NCBI RefSeq assembly: GCF_902459735.1
Contig: NZ_CABPRV010000001.1
Coordinates: forward strand, 186,001-250,000
DNA: 64,000 nt
Direction: 5' to 3'
Origin: Pandoraea capi
Lineage (GTDB): Bacteria > Pseudomonadota > Gammaproteobacteria > Burkholderiales > Burkholderiaceae
Under the pieces are notes generated by a model that was given only the letters and a program-made list of their open reading frames with translations, ran no database searches and was not told where the DNA came from. Shown here in pieces: positions 42,618-52,071 of the stretch. How positions within the stretch are numbered: the first letter of the stretch is position 1; every line of letters begins with the position of its first letter. A program made the translations under genes and the position numbers.

Positions 42618-43898
42618 ATGTCGCTTGCTCAATCGTCCGCCGCCGCCAACCCTTCCAACGAAGCGGCTACCGCCCCTAATGTTCGTAATGTCCGTAACGC
42701 CAGGTTCTCCGAGTACCCGACGCAGGCGCTGCTACCCATTACTACGCGCCCGGAACTCGTGTTCACGCATGGCAAGGGCGGCTGGCTGTACGACCACCAA
42801 GGCAAGCGATATCTCGATTTCATTCAGGGCTGGGCCGTGAACAGCCTCGGCCATTGCCACCCGGTGATGCGCGACGCGCTGGCCACGCAAGGTTCGTTGC
42901 TCCTCAACCCGAGCCCCGCGTACTACAACGTGCCGATGATCGAGCTGGCCGATCTGCTCGCGAAGCTCTCCGGCCTCGGCAAGGTCTTCTTCGCCAACAG
43001 CGGCGCGGAAGCCAACGAAAGCGCGATCAAGCTCGCGCGCAAGTGGGGGCAGTTGCATCCGAACCCGGCAGGCGGTGCGCGTTACGAGATCATTACGTTC
43101 AACAACGCTTTCCACGGCCGCACGCTCGCCACCATGTCCGCGAGCGGCAAACCCGGCTGGGACAAGATCTTCGCGCCGCAGGTGCCGGGCTTCCCGAAGG
43201 CCGAACTGAACGATATCGCGTCGGTCGAGGCGCTCATCGGCCCGGATACGGTCGCCGTGATGCTCGAACCGATTCAGGGCGAAGCGGGTGTCGTGCCCGC
43301 CACCGACGCGTTCATGAAGGCCTTGCGCGAGCTCACGAAGGCGCGTGGCCTGCTGCTGATCGTGGATGAAGTGCAGACGGGCTGCGGCCGTACCGGCACG
43401 CTCTTCTCGCACCAGCAGAACGGCATCGTTCCCGACATCATGACGCTCGGCAAGGGCATCGGCGGCGGCGTGCCGCTCGCGGCAATGCTCTGCGGTGACG
43501 AGTTCGCGGTGTTCCAGCCGGGCGATCAGGGCGGCACCTACAACGGCAATCCGCTGATGTGCGCCGTCGGCCTCGCGGTGATGCGCACGGTCAGCTCGCC
43601 GGGCTTCCTCGAGTTCGTTCGGGCACAGGCAGACTATCTGAGCGCGGGGTTGCAGCATCTGTCGTCGCGCTACGGAGGTCAGGGCGAGCGCGGCGCCGGT
43701 CTGCTGCGTGCGCTGCTGCTCGGTCGTGACATCGGCCCGCAACTGGTCGAAGCCGCCCGCGACATGACGCCGGACGGCCTGCTGCTCAACTCGGCGCGCC
43801 CCAACCTGCTGCGTTTCATGCCCGCACTGAACGTGAGCCGCGAAGAGATCGACCAGATGCTTTCGATGCTCGACACGCTGCTCGCCAGACACGTCTGA
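42618..43898 (+). CDS. argD: Class III aminotransferase, acetylornithine transaminase type
   Basis: A 426-residue PLP-dependent aminotransferase. Motifs are [55 protein letters not shown], the Walker-like [18 protein letters not shown] with the PLP-binding Asp, and [14 protein letters not shown] with the Schiff-base Lys. This fits acetylornithine/succinyldiaminopimelate aminotransferases of arginine synthesis. The first 35 residues are a non-conserved, Asn/Ala-rich extension. ATG 42618 follows CCGGAGACCGTC. Two GNAT genes lie downstream after 122 bp, perhaps the same transcript. Confidence 0.87.
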   Translation: MSLAQSSAAANPSNEAATAPNVRNVRNARFSEYPTQALLPITTRPELVFTHGKGGWLYDHQGKRYLDFIQGWAVNSLGHCHPVMRDALATQGSLLLNPSPAYYNVPMIELADLLAKLSGLGKVFFANSGAEANESAIKLARKWGQLHPNPAGGARYEIITFNNAFHGRTLATMSASGKPGWDKIFAPQVPGFPKAELNDIASVEALIGPDTVAVMLEPIQGEAGVVPATDAFMKALRELTKARGLLLIVDEVQTGCGRTGTLFSHQQNGIVPDIMTLGKGIGGGVPLAAMLCGDEFAVFQPGDQGGTYNGNPLMCAVGLAVMRTVSSPGFLEFVRAQADYLSAGLQHLSSRYGGQGERGAGLLRALLLGRDIGPQLVEAARDMTPDGLLLNSARPNLLRFMPALNVSREEIDQMLSMLDTLLARHV

Positions 43899-44020
43899 GC
43901 GCGGCTCACCGACCGTGCGCCAGCCCCGCTGGCAACGTTCGCTGGCAACGTTTTGATCGACGACGCTCGCCCGGACCTCGCTTCGGCGAGCGCCTATGAC
44001 AATCTCAGGAGAACCCATCG

Positions 44021-44518
44021 ATGAACGACCTGAGTCAGGGGCACCCGACACCGCCCGCCGACGCCATCGTCGAAATTTCCGCCGATCCGGCACGGCTCGA
44101 CATCGGCTTCATCCATCACGCCCTGTCGACGCAGACGCACTGGGCACAGGACATTCCGCGCACCACGCTCATGCGCGCCATCAGTCACTCGCTGTGTTTC
44201 GGCGCTTACGCCACGCAAATCGAAGGCGGCGTCTCGCGACAGGTCGGTTTCGCGCGTGTGATCACGGATCACGCCACGTTCGCGTATCTGGCGGATGTGT
44301 TCGTCGCCCCCTCGATGCGTGGGCTCGGAATCGGCAAGCGTCTGTGCGAGAACGTCCTCGCCCATCCGGCATTGCAGGGGCTGCGCCGCTTCCTGCTCGC
44401 GACCACCGACGCCGCCAGCCTCTATGCCCGTTACGGCTTCGAGCCGCTCGGCCCCGTGAACAAGATGATGCAGATCCATCGGCCCGACATCTACACGGGC
44501 CAGCAGGAAGCGCCATGA
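44021..44518 (+). CDS. GNAT family N-acetyltransferase
   Basis: A 165-residue GNAT protein. The acetyl-CoA motif is VFVAPSMRGLGIGKRLCENVLAHP, followed by FLLATTDAASLYARYGFEPLGPVNKMMQI. The WAQDIPRTTLMRAISHSLCFGAY N-terminus matches a group of small GNATs of unknown substrate. The ATG follows CTCAGGAGAACCCATCG. The stop overlaps the start of the next GNAT gene (ATGA). Confidence 0.9.
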   Translation: MNDLSQGHPTPPADAIVEISADPARLDIGFIHHALSTQTHWAQDIPRTTLMRAISHSLCFGAYATQIEGGVSRQVGFARVITDHATFAYLADVFVAPSMRGLGIGKRLCENVLAHPALQGLRRFLLATTDAASLYARYGFEPLGPVNKMMQIHRPDIYTGQQEAP

Positions 44519-44994
44519 CCCGCCTATCCGCCGACATTCACATCCGCACGTTCGACGAAGCGGATACCGACGCCGTCATCACGCTCTGGCGTGAAGCGTT
44601 TCCGGAATACAACCGGGCCGACAAGCCGCACCGCGAGCCGCGTCGCTCGATCGCCAACAAGGTGGCCATGCGCGACGGTCTGTTCTTCGTCGCGGTGCGC
44701 GAGCGCAAGATCGTCGGCACGGTCATGGCCGGGTACGACGGCCATCGTGGCTGGGTCTATTCGCTGGCGGTGACGTCAGCGCTGCGTCGTCGCGGCGTGG
44801 CGAGTGCGCTGCTGCGGCACTCGGAGATTGCGCTGGCCGAACGGGGTTGCCTCAAGCTCAACCTGCAAGTGCTTACGCAGTCGCGGGAGGCGCTGGCGTT
44901 CTACAACGCGCATGGGTATGCCGCGGACGATGTCGTGTCTCTCGGCAAGCGACTGCCGCCCGCATCCAGCGCCGGCCCGCATGTGGCGGCCTGA
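44515..44994 (+). CDS. GNAT family N-acetyltransferase (YpeA-like)
   Basis: A 159-residue GNAT protein. It opens IHIRTFDEADTDAVITLWREAFPEYN; the acetyl-CoA site is VYSLAVTSALRRRGVASALLRHSEIALAERGCLKLNLQV and the end is EALAFYNAHGYAADDVVSLGKRL. This is the YpeA-like group. It starts within the stop of the preceding GNAT gene (4-bp overlap), so the two are co-translated and could act on related substrates or together. A bidirectional terminator follows. Confidence 0.9.
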   Translation: MTRLSADIHIRTFDEADTDAVITLWREAFPEYNRADKPHREPRRSIANKVAMRDGLFFVAVRERKIVGTVMAGYDGHRGWVYSLAVTSALRRRGVASALLRHSEIALAERGCLKLNLQVLTQSREALAFYNAHGYAADDVVSLGKRLPPASSAGPHVAA

Positions 44995-45094
44995 AGCGCC
45001 GATGCGCCGATGCGTTGATGCATGTGCGTCGGCGTGATCGCCATCGGCAAGCGCCGCCGTTCGTGATGACGACAACACGCTGCGCCACAAGACA

Positions 45095-45129
45095 CAAAGG
45101 GCGCCGGGAGTTGCCTCCGGCGCCCTTTG
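45095..45129. terminator. Bidirectional terminator between GNAT pair and livF
   Basis: Perfect 13-bp arms CAAAGGGCGCCGG (45095-45107) and CCGGCGCCCTTTG (45117-45129). It sits between convergent operons, 100 bp after the GNAT stop and about 80 bp after livF. Confidence 0.82.
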
Positions 45130-45210
45130 CGTGACACACCATCCGACCGGGTGGGGATCGATGGACTGGCATCGACCGATCCCTGCCCGCGCCTTGATTG
45201 ACGTCTCGAA

Positions 45211-45924
45211 TTACTCCCCGAGATACGCCGCGCGCACCTTCGGATCGTCGAGCATGTCCTTGGCGTCGCCGGTCATGGTGACCAGGCCGCTGTCCATCAC
45301 GTAGCCACGGTGGGCGGCTTGCAGCGCCAGACGCGCGTTCTGCTCCACGAGCAGCACCGTCACGCCTTCGCCGGATACCGTACGCACCACCTCGAAGATC
45401 TTCTCCACCATGATCGGCGAGAGCCCCATCGACGGCTCGTCGAGCAGCAGCAGCTTGGGCTGGCTCATCAGCGCCCGCGCCATGGCCAGCATCTGCTGCT
45501 CACCGCCCGAGAGCGTACCGGCAAGCTGATCCTTACGCTCCTTCAGACGCGGGAAGATGCCGAACATCTTGTCGACGTCCTGTTTGATCCCCGCGTTGTC
45601 GTTGCGCAGATACGCCCCCATCTGCATGTTCTCGAGGATAGTCATGCGCGTGAAGATGCCGCGACCTTCCGGCACCATCGCCAGCCCCTGCTTGAGCAGA
45701 TCAAACGCCTTCACCCCGCGAATCGACTTGCCCAGATACTCGATGTCGCCATCGGCCCACGGCAGCAAGCCCGTGATCGCCTTCATGGTCGTCGTCTTGC
45801 CCGCACCGTTCGCGCCGATGAGCGTGACCAGCTCGCCCGGCTGAATGCTCAGGTCGATCCCCTTGACCGCCTTGATCCCGCCGTACGCGACTTTCAGGCC
45901 CTTGATCGTCAACATTGCGCTCAT
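45211..45924 (-). CDS. livF: Branched-chain amino-acid ABC transporter ATPase LivF
   Basis: A 237-residue ATPase subunit. Motifs are Walker A IGANGAGKTTTMKAI, signature LSGGEQQMLAMARALM and Walker B LLLLDEPSMGLSPIMVEKIFEVV. The short length and AMVPEGRGIFTRMTILENMQMGAY are specific to LivF. The ATG at 45924 overlaps the livG stop by one base (TGATG). It is the last gene of the liv operon. It powers import of leucine, isoleucine, valine or related amides. Confidence 0.95.
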   Translation of the reverse strand: MSAMLTIKGLKVAYGGIKAVKGIDLSIQPGELVTLIGANGAGKTTTMKAITGLLPWADGDIEYLGKSIRGVKAFDLLKQGLAMVPEGRGIFTRMTILENMQMGAYLRNDNAGIKQDVDKMFGIFPRLKERKDQLAGTLSGGEQQMLAMARALMSQPKLLLLDEPSMGLSPIMVEKIFEVVRTVSGEGVTVLLVEQNARLALQAAHRGYVMDSGLVTMTGDAKDMLDDPKVRAAYLGE

Positions 45925-46697
45925 CAATGGCCTCCCGAACCCAGATACGCTTCAATCACCGCCGGATTCTTCTGCACATCCTGCGGCAAACCTTCGGCAA
46001 TCACCTTGCCGTAATCGAGCACCGTCATGCGGTTGCACAACCCCATCACCAGCTTCACGTCGTGCTCGATGAGCAGGATCGTGCGCCCGTCGCTACGGAT
46101 CTTGTCGAGCAGACCGCGCAGCTCCACCTTCTCCGTGGCGTTCATGCCCGCGGCCGGTTCGTCCAGCGCCAGCAGCTTCGGGTCGGTCGCGAGTGCACGT
46201 GCAATCTCCAGACGCCGCTGGTGGCCGTACGAGAGGTTCGCCGCCGTGTAGTTGGCATACTTCGCCACGCCCACATACTCCAGCAACTCCATCGCACGGT
46301 CGCGGATCGCGCGCTCCTCGGCCTTCGCGCCCGGATAGCGGACGATCGCGCCGATCACCCCCATCTTCGTGCGCACGTGACGGCCCACCATCACATTCTC
46401 GACGACGGTCATGCCGCCGAACAGACGGATGTTCTGGAAGGTGCGCGCAATGCCGGCCTTCGCCACTTCGTGCACGGCGGTCGGCTTGTAAGCCGTGCCG
46501 TCGAGCCGGAACTCGCCGGAGTCCGGTGTGTAGAGACCGGTGATCACGTTGAAGAACGTGGTCTTGCCGGCGCCGTTCGGGCCGATCAGCCCGTAAATCT
46601 GCCCCGGCTTGATCTCCAGGCCCACATCGGTGAGGGCCTGCAGACCGCCGAAGCGCTTGTTCACGCCCTTGACGGACAGAAGAATTTGTTCGCTCAT
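45924..46697 (-). CDS. livG: Branched-chain amino-acid ABC transporter ATPase LivG
   Basis: A 257-residue ATPase subunit. It has Walker A IGPNGAGKTTFFNVITG, AGIARTFQNIRLFGGMTVVENVMVG, signature LSYGHQRRLEIARAL (LivG types read LSYGxQ), and Walker B LLALDEPAAGMNATE. It pairs with LivF to form the heterodimeric ATPase under LivH/LivM. It starts 21 bp after livM. Confidence 0.95.
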   Translation of the reverse strand: MSEQILLSVKGVNKRFGGLQALTDVGLEIKPGQIYGLIGPNGAGKTTFFNVITGLYTPDSGEFRLDGTAYKPTAVHEVAKAGIARTFQNIRLFGGMTVVENVMVGRHVRTKMGVIGAIVRYPGAKAEERAIRDRAMELLEYVGVAKYANYTAANLSYGHQRRLEIARALATDPKLLALDEPAAGMNATEKVELRGLLDKIRSDGRTILLIEHDVKLVMGLCNRMTVLDYGKVIAEGLPQDVQKNPAVIEAYLGSGGH

Positions 46698-46718
46698 GTT
46701 CAGGTCATCTCCCTCGGC

Positions 46719-47849
46719 TTACAGAGTCCGTTCTTCCGGACGCGGCGACGGCCACAGGCCGGCCGGACGGTACAGCATGATCAGGATCATGGCCAGACCG
46801 TACAGCAACTGCCGGATCACTTCGGGATCGACGATGACGCTACCGAACAACTTCATCTGCAACGGCCCAAGGGTCGAGCGCAGGAGTTCCGGGAAAGCCG
46901 AAAGCAGCACACCGCCCAGAATCACGCCCGGAATGTGGCCCATACCGCCGAGCACCACCATCGAGAGCACGACGATCGACTCCCAGAAAGTGAACGACTC
47001 GGGCGAGACGAAGCCCTGGAACGCGGAGAACATGCCACCCGCCACGCCACCGAAGGACGCGCCCATCGCGAACGCGAGCAGCTTGATGTTGCGTGTGTTG
47101 ATGCCCATCGCCTTGGCGGCGACTTCGTCTTCACGAATGGCGACCCAGGCGCGTCCGATGCGCGAGTGCTGCAAGCGCACGCAGATGAACGCGATGAGCA
47201 ACGCGAAGAACACGAACAGGTAGTAGTACATGTACACCGAGTTGACCTGGATCCCGAAGAAATTGTGCGTCTTCGAGAAATCGAAGCCAAACAACGAGGC
47301 CGGTTGAATCGCCGTGATCCCCATCGGGCCGTTGGTGATGTTCACCGGCCGGTCCAGGTTGTTCATGAAGATACGGATGATTTCACCGAAGCCCAGCGTC
47401 ACGATGGCCAGATAGTCGCCGCGAAGCCGCAACGTCGGTGCACCGAGCAGAATGCCGAACACCGCCGCGACCGCAGCCCCGATCGGAATCGTGAGCCACA
47501 CGGGCACATGCAAACCGCCGGGGAACATCGACGCAATCCACGGGAAGTGCACCGTCAGGTGCGGAGAACTCAGCAACGCCGTGACATACGCGCCCACGGC
47601 ATAGAACGCGATGTAGCCTAGATCGAGCAGGCCGGCGAAGCCCACCACGATGTTCAGGCCCAACGCGAGCATGATGTAGAGCAGCGCGAAGTCGAGCACG
47701 CGCACCCAGTAGTTGCCGCCGGCGTAGCCGACGAGCATGGGCGCGACGATCGCGGCGATCAGGAAGAACGCGAGGCCGCGATAGGCCTTGCGGGTCGCGG
47801 CGGCGGCAGAAATCTGCGTCGCCGGCGACGTTTGCACGGGTTGATTCAT
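46719..47849 (-). CDS. livM: Branched-chain amino-acid ABC transporter permease LivM
   Basis: A 376-residue permease with about nine membrane helices. Family motifs include YIMLALGLNIVVGFAGLLDLGYIAFYAVGAY, the loop RLRGDYLAIVTLGFGEIIRIF and GRAWVAIREDEVAAKAMGINTRNIKLLAFAMGASFGGVAGGMFSAFQGFVSPESFTFWES. It forms the membrane channel with LivH. The 25-residue N-terminal extension before the first helix is polar and variable, as is usual. It follows livH by 18 bp. Confidence 0.95.
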   Translation of the reverse strand: MNQPVQTSPATQISAAAATRKAYRGLAFFLIAAIVAPMLVGYAGGNYWVRVLDFALLYIMLALGLNIVVGFAGLLDLGYIAFYAVGAYVTALLSSPHLTVHFPWIASMFPGGLHVPVWLTIPIGAAVAAVFGILLGAPTLRLRGDYLAIVTLGFGEIIRIFMNNLDRPVNITNGPMGITAIQPASLFGFDFSKTHNFFGIQVNSVYMYYYLFVFFALLIAFICVRLQHSRIGRAWVAIREDEVAAKAMGINTRNIKLLAFAMGASFGGVAGGMFSAFQGFVSPESFTFWESIVVLSMVVLGGMGHIPGVILGGVLLSAFPELLRSTLGPLQMKLFGSVIVDPEVIRQLLYGLAMILIMLYRPAGLWPSPRPEERTL

Positions 47850-47867
47850 GATGTCGATCCTCCCCGC

Positions 47868-48818
47868 TTATGCACGATCTGCCACGCGCTCGCCGAGCAG
47901 ACCGCTCGGACGGAACACCAGCACCACGATCAGCACGACGAAAGCAAACACGTCCTGATAGTTACTGCCGAACACGCCACCGGTCAGATCGCCGATGTAG
48001 CCCGCGCCCAGCGCTTCGATGAGGCCCAGCAGCACGCCGCCGACCATGGCGCCCTGCAAGTTGCCGATCCCGCCGAGCACGGCGGCGGTGAACGCCTTCA
48101 TGCCGGGGATGAAGCCCATGTAGAAGTGCGCGTTGCCGTAGTTCGACGCCATCATCACGCCCGCCAGCGCAGCGAGACCGCCGCCGAGCGCGAACGTCGC
48201 GGAGATCACGAAGTTCGGGTTCACGCCCATGAGACCGGCGACGTTGCGGTTTTCCGCCGTCGCACGCATGGCGCGTCCGAGCTTGGTGCGGTTCACGAGC
48301 TGCGTGAGGCCGAACATGACGAGGAACGCCACGACAACGATCACGATGCCCGTGCCGTTGGTGACCGCACCCGGATGATTGCCGCGCGCCGGAATGACGG
48401 TCATGGCGTCGGTGGGCAGCAGTTGCGGGAACGAGAGGGGGTTACGCGACCAGATCAGCATGGCGATCGTCTGCAGAAGCAGCGAGACGCCGATCGCGGT
48501 GATCAGCGGCGCCAGACGCGGCGCATTGCGCAACGGCCGGTAAGCCACGCGCTCGATCACAAAGTTGGTCAGTGCACACACGGGCATACACACGAGCGTC
48601 GCAATGGCCAGCATGAGCACCGGGTTCATATCCGGCGCGATCTTCAAAAGCAGGTTGATGGTGGACAGCGCGACCATCGCACCGATCATCATCACGTCGG
48701 CGTGGGCAAAGTTGATGATGCCCAGAATGCCGTAGACCATCGTATAGCCCAGTGCAATGATCGCGTAGACGCTACCAAGCACGAGGCCGTTCAAGATTTG
48801 TTGGATAAAAATATCCAT
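47868..48818 (-). CDS. livH: Branched-chain amino-acid ABC transporter permease LivH
   Basis: A 316-residue permease. It begins MDIFIQQILNGLVLGSVYAIIALGYTMVYGILGIINFAHADVMMIGAM, the classical LivH start, and ends with the EAA-like GLMGVNPNFVISATFALGGGLAALAGVMM and ...AAVLGGIGNLQGAMVGGVLLGLIEALG. ATG 48818 has AAGGAG seven bases upstream. The gap to livK is 212 bp and contains a strong hairpin, which could lower livHMGF expression relative to livK. Confidence 0.95.
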   Translation of the reverse strand: MDIFIQQILNGLVLGSVYAIIALGYTMVYGILGIINFAHADVMMIGAMVALSTINLLLKIAPDMNPVLMLAIATLVCMPVCALTNFVIERVAYRPLRNAPRLAPLITAIGVSLLLQTIAMLIWSRNPLSFPQLLPTDAMTVIPARGNHPGAVTNGTGIVIVVVAFLVMFGLTQLVNRTKLGRAMRATAENRNVAGLMGVNPNFVISATFALGGGLAALAGVMMASNYGNAHFYMGFIPGMKAFTAAVLGGIGNLQGAMVGGVLLGLIEALGAGYIGDLTGGVFGSNYQDVFAFVVLIVVLVFRPSGLLGERVADRA

Positions 48819-48973
48819 GAAGCTAACTCCTTGTCCCGGGAACGGGCTCCCGACACGCAAGCCGGATAGGGCATGCGAGGGGGTCGAGAGAACTGCGGGT
48901 TATGAGGCGTAATCCTGTGTCAGGAGGGGGGGCCGTGCCCGTCATGCAGGCACAGCGTCTTTCCGCAGATATC

Positions 48974-49010
48974 GATGCGGCACCGAATGGGTAGGCAACG
49001 GTGCCGCATC
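48974..49010 (-). other. Stem-loop between livK and livH
   Basis: A perfect 12-bp stem (48974-48985 with 48999-49010) and 13-nt loop without a T-run, 20 bp after the livK stop. Such hairpins typically protect the 3' end of the abundant binding-protein message from exonucleases, or mark a processing site. Confidence 0.7.
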
Positions 49011-49030
49011 ATGGCGCGAGAGCCTGGGAG

Positions 49031-50239
49031 TTACATCTTCACCACGTCGAGCACGCTCTTCTTCTTATCCTTGTAGTTGTAGAGCGTGATCACCGGCTCC
49101 TTCATGTCGCCCTTGCTGTCGAACGCGATGTGACCGATCACACCCTTGTAATCCGTTGCCGGCATGGCTGCCAGAATCTTGGCCGGATCGGTCGAGTTGG
49201 CACGCTTCATGGCGTCGATGATCACATTGACGGCATCATACGTGAACGGGGCGTAGATCTGGATCGGCTGGTTGAAACGGGCTTCGTAACGCTTGGAGAA
49301 ATCGGCACCGTTTTCCATCTTCGACAGGGCCATACCTGCTTCCGAGCAGACGATGTTGTCGATGGCGTCGCCAGCGAGTTCGGCCACCTTGTCAGTACAC
49401 ACGCCGTCGCCGGCCAGCACCTTGGCACCGATACCCAGTTCCTTCGATTGCTTGGCGAACGGGCCACCGGTGGCATCCATACCGCCGTACATGATGATGT
49501 CCGGCTTCTCACCCTTGATCTTGGTCAGAATGGCGCGGAAGTCCGTGGCCTTGTCGTTGGTCGCGTCGTGCGAGAGCACCTTCAGGCCGTTGGCCTTGGC
49601 GGTCTTCTCGAATTCGTCGGCCAGACCCTTGCCGTACGCCGTGGCGTCGTCGACGATGGCCACCGACTTGGCGTTGAGTGCCTTCGTCGCGTAGTTGGCC
49701 AGTGCGGGACCTTGCTGAGCGTCGGTGGCGACCACACGATAGGTCGTCTTGAAGCCCTGCTGCGTGTACGCCGGGTTGGTTGCCGACGGCGAGATCTGCA
49801 CGATGCCTGCATCGCTATAGATCTTCGATGCCGGAATCGTCGTGCCCGAGTTCAAGTGACCCACCACGGCAACGACCTTCTCGTCGACCAGCTTCTGGGC
49901 GACCTGCGTTGCAGTCTTCGGATCGGCGGCGTCGTCTTCTGCCACCAGTTCCAGCTTGATCGGCTTGCCGTCGATGGTCAGACCAGCCTTGTTGGCTTCT
50001 TCAACGGCGAGGCGTGCACCGTTTTCGTTATCTTTGCCCAAGTGAGCAATTTGGCCCGTCAATGGTGCAACGTGACCAATCTTGATGACAACCGCATCGC
50101 CGCCCCCGCTGGCGGCAGTCGTCGCGGCAGGTGCAGAAGCGGCACCCGAATCGGCCTGCTTTTCTTCCTTCTGACCGCATGCCGCCAACAGCGTCACTGC
50201 GGCGACTACGGGCAGTACCTTCGCGAACTTGAGTTGCAT
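49031..50239 (-). CDS. livK: Branched-chain amino-acid binding lipoprotein LivK-type
   Basis: A 402-residue type I periplasmic binding protein. The signal ends in a lipobox LLAAC (C21), then a Ser/Ala/Thr-rich tether. The binding domain starts VVIKIGHVAPLTGQIAHLGKDNENGARLAVEEANKAG and contains VVAVVGHLNSGTTIPASKIYSDAGIVQISPSATNPAYT, both typical of LivK/LIV-BP. The E. coli protein is soluble; lipidation here is unusual but known in related bacteria. ATG 50239 has AGGAG eight bases upstream. It is the first gene of livKHMGF. Confidence 0.94.
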   Translation of the reverse strand: MQLKFAKVLPVVAAVTLLAACGQKEEKQADSGAASAPAATTAASGGGDAVVIKIGHVAPLTGQIAHLGKDNENGARLAVEEANKAGLTIDGKPIKLELVAEDDAADPKTATQVAQKLVDEKVVAVVGHLNSGTTIPASKIYSDAGIVQISPSATNPAYTQQGFKTTYRVVATDAQQGPALANYATKALNAKSVAIVDDATAYGKGLADEFEKTAKANGLKVLSHDATNDKATDFRAILTKIKGEKPDIIMYGGMDATGGPFAKQSKELGIGAKVLAGDGVCTDKVAELAGDAIDNIVCSEAGMALSKMENGADFSKRYEARFNQPIQIYAPFTYDAVNVIIDAMKRANSTDPAKILAAMPATDYKGVIGHIAFDSKGDMKEPVITLYNYKDKKKSVLDVVKM

Positions 50240-50479
50240 GTGATGATCTCCTGATTGTCGGCGATTTAATAACGCCAATAACGCCAAATCGATGTTTCGT
50301 ATGCGAAACGCGCGCATTGTAACTCCATTCTTTGCGGCTGCGACGCCCGCAGCCACAGGGTTTTCCATAATGGAGGACTAAGGTTTTATACCGACTTGTG
50401 CAACCCTAATTTTTCAAAAGCGCAACCCCGGAATTGTGAAAGGTTTTACGCACCCGGGCGCAGCTTCCCGAGTGGCTTC

Positions 50480-50500
50480 ATGGTGCAACCGGTGCACCAT
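50480..50500. promoter_or_regulatory. Inverted repeat upstream of livK, candidate operator
   Basis: Perfect 8-bp arms ATGGTGCA (50480-50487) and TGCACCAT (50493-50500) with a 5-bp spacer, 241 bp before the livK start. The symmetry suggests a dimeric regulator. The identity is unknown. Confidence 0.45.
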
Positions 50501-50897
50501 TCATGGGCCCGGATGCCATGGCAATCTAGTAAGCAATTAGCATGCCTATTAGATTTGGAATGATCTTTCTAATTAAGCAGGCATATAAATAATTAAATTC
50601 CGGAAAACCAGACGACATTCCTTATTGTTAATTCTATATCCGTTGAATTAACGAGAACGACATTCGGTTTTGGCTGCCGAGACGTTAAAAGCTACAAAAT
50701 CGGATATGCGTGGATTCTGCGAAATCTCGTTCGTCAATGCGAAAGATCCGCGGGGGCGATCCTGGAAAAGTCGGGGGGAGTTCGGCGGATGATCGACGTG
50801 GACGTCAGGGTGCCTGATGGCGAAAAGGGCGCGTCGATGCCGTGCCTGCGGGCAATGTGTCGTGCGTCTGAGCGCACCGGCCCGAATCATGGAGGGG

Positions 50898-50933
50898 AAA
50901 AAAACCGGGACCGTCTACGACGGCCCCCGGTTT
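50898..50933 (-). terminator. Intrinsic terminator for the slpA-ispH operon
   Basis: On the minus strand, arms AAACCGGG and CCCGGTTT (50926-50933 with 50902-50909 on the plus strand) plus an inner CCGTC/GACGG stem are followed by a run of T. It lies 155 bp past the ispH stop. Confidence 0.78.
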
Positions 50934-51088
50934 GACGGCCGTGCGGGCATTGCCACCGACCGTGAACTTTCTGTGATGCTATGCGCGACGGCGTTGCACA
51001 GTCGCTGCGGCAGCGCGGTCAATATGGCCCACCAGGGGCCGATCCGTATCGATACGGTTCGATATTGACCGAGGGGCTTCGATAGACC

Positions 51089-52063
51089 TCAGCCTGCGAC
51101 CGCCTGCGTGAGGCCCTTGGGCAACGGGAACGCGATGTTCTCTTCCACACCGTCGAGCACCTTGACCTGATTGACGCCCAGTTCGCGCAGACGCGAGACG
51201 ATCGATTGCGCCAGCACTTCGGGTGCCGATGCGCCCGCCGTCACCCCGATACGACGCTTGCCGTCGAACCATTCCGGCTTGAGCTGATCCGGCGAATCCA
51301 CCATATAGGCGGGTACGCCCATCTTCTCGGCGACTTCGCGCAGACGGTTCGAATTGGAGCTGTTCGGGCTGCCGACCACAACCACCACGTCGCACTGCGG
51401 CGCCATGAATTTCACGGCGTCCTGACGGTTCTGCGTGGCGTAGCAGATGTCCTGCTTCTTCGGCTCGGTGATTTCGGGGAAGCGCTTCTTGAGCGCGTTG
51501 ATGACTTCGGCGGCATCGTCGACGGACAACGTCGTTTGCGTCACAAAGGCGAGCTTGCTCTCGTCTGCCACTTGCAGCGCGAGCACGTCTTCGATCGTCT
51601 CGACGAGGAACATGCCCTCGCCCGACTGGCCCATGGTGCCCTCGACTTCCGGGTGCCCCTTGTGGCCGATCATGATGATCTCGAGCCCCTGGCTGCGCAT
51701 TTTCGCGACTTCGACGTGGACCTTCGTCACGAGCGGACAGGTCGCGTCGAAAATGCGCAGACCGCGTGATTCGGCTTCGGTACGTACGGCCTGCGACACG
51801 CCGTGCGCGCTGAAAATCAGCGTGTTGCCCGGCGGAACATCCGACAGTTCCTCGATGAAAATCGCGCCCTTCTTGCGCAGATTCTCGACGACGTACACGT
51901 TGTGGACGATTTCGTGGCGCACGTAAATCGGTGCACCGTACATCGCCAGCGCGCGCTCGACGATTTCGATCGCACGGTCGACGCCCGCGCAAAAGCCGCG
52001 CGGCTGAGCCAGCAGGATTTCCGCATCCGACAGCGTCGGTGCTACGACTTGGGTGGCGCTCAT
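51089..52063 (-). CDS. ispH: 4-hydroxy-3-methylbut-2-enyl diphosphate reductase
   Basis: A 324-residue IspH that makes IPP and DMAPP in the last step of the MEP isoprenoid pathway. The three [4Fe-4S] cysteines are in [25 protein letters not shown] and [11 protein letters not shown]. The catalytic E of EGTMGQ, the histidines of VRHEIVHN and GHKGHPE, and SNRLREVA are all present. The gene follows slpA by 8 bp, the same order as fkpB-ispH in E. coli. Confidence 0.97.
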   Translation of the reverse strand: MSATQVVAPTLSDAEILLAQPRGFCAGVDRAIEIVERALAMYGAPIYVRHEIVHNVYVVENLRKKGAIFIEELSDVPPGNTLIFSAHGVSQAVRTEAESRGLRIFDATCPLVTKVHVEVAKMRSQGLEIIMIGHKGHPEVEGTMGQSGEGMFLVETIEDVLALQVADESKLAFVTQTTLSVDDAAEVINALKKRFPEITEPKKQDICYATQNRQDAVKFMAPQCDVVVVVGSPNSSNSNRLREVAEKMGVPAYMVDSPDQLKPEWFDGKRRIGVTAGASAPEVLAQSIVSRLRELGVNQVKVLDGVEENIAFPLPKGLTQAVAG

Positions 52064-52071
52064 TTCGATTC

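Larger units (their letters stand above)
50240..51088. other. AT-rich intergenic region upstream of livK and downstream of ispH
   Basis: About 850 bp without a credible gene. From the livK side it holds a palindrome (50480-50500) and a strongly AT-rich stretch (50500-50660) with imperfect inverted elements (GCCTATTAGA near 50545-50556 and TCTAATTAAGCAGGC near 50567-50582). The ispH side contains a terminator (50898-50933) and a perfect palindrome CCGTATCGATACGG (51044-51057). The livK promoter is expected here. Confidence 0.6.

Noticed and set aside
44873-45172. Minus-strand open frames around the liv/GNAT terminator
   Set aside because: They run across the GNAT end and a terminator hairpin and show no domain.
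45915-47621. 568-codon open frame antisense to livG and livM
   Set aside because: The sense strand carries complete LivG and LivM with all motifs. The antisense product is low-complexity His/Arg/Gln-rich.
50648-50890. 80-codon open frame in the livK-ispH gap
   Set aside because: No ribosome site, no domain, and it crosses AT-rich non-coding DNA. Treated as chance.
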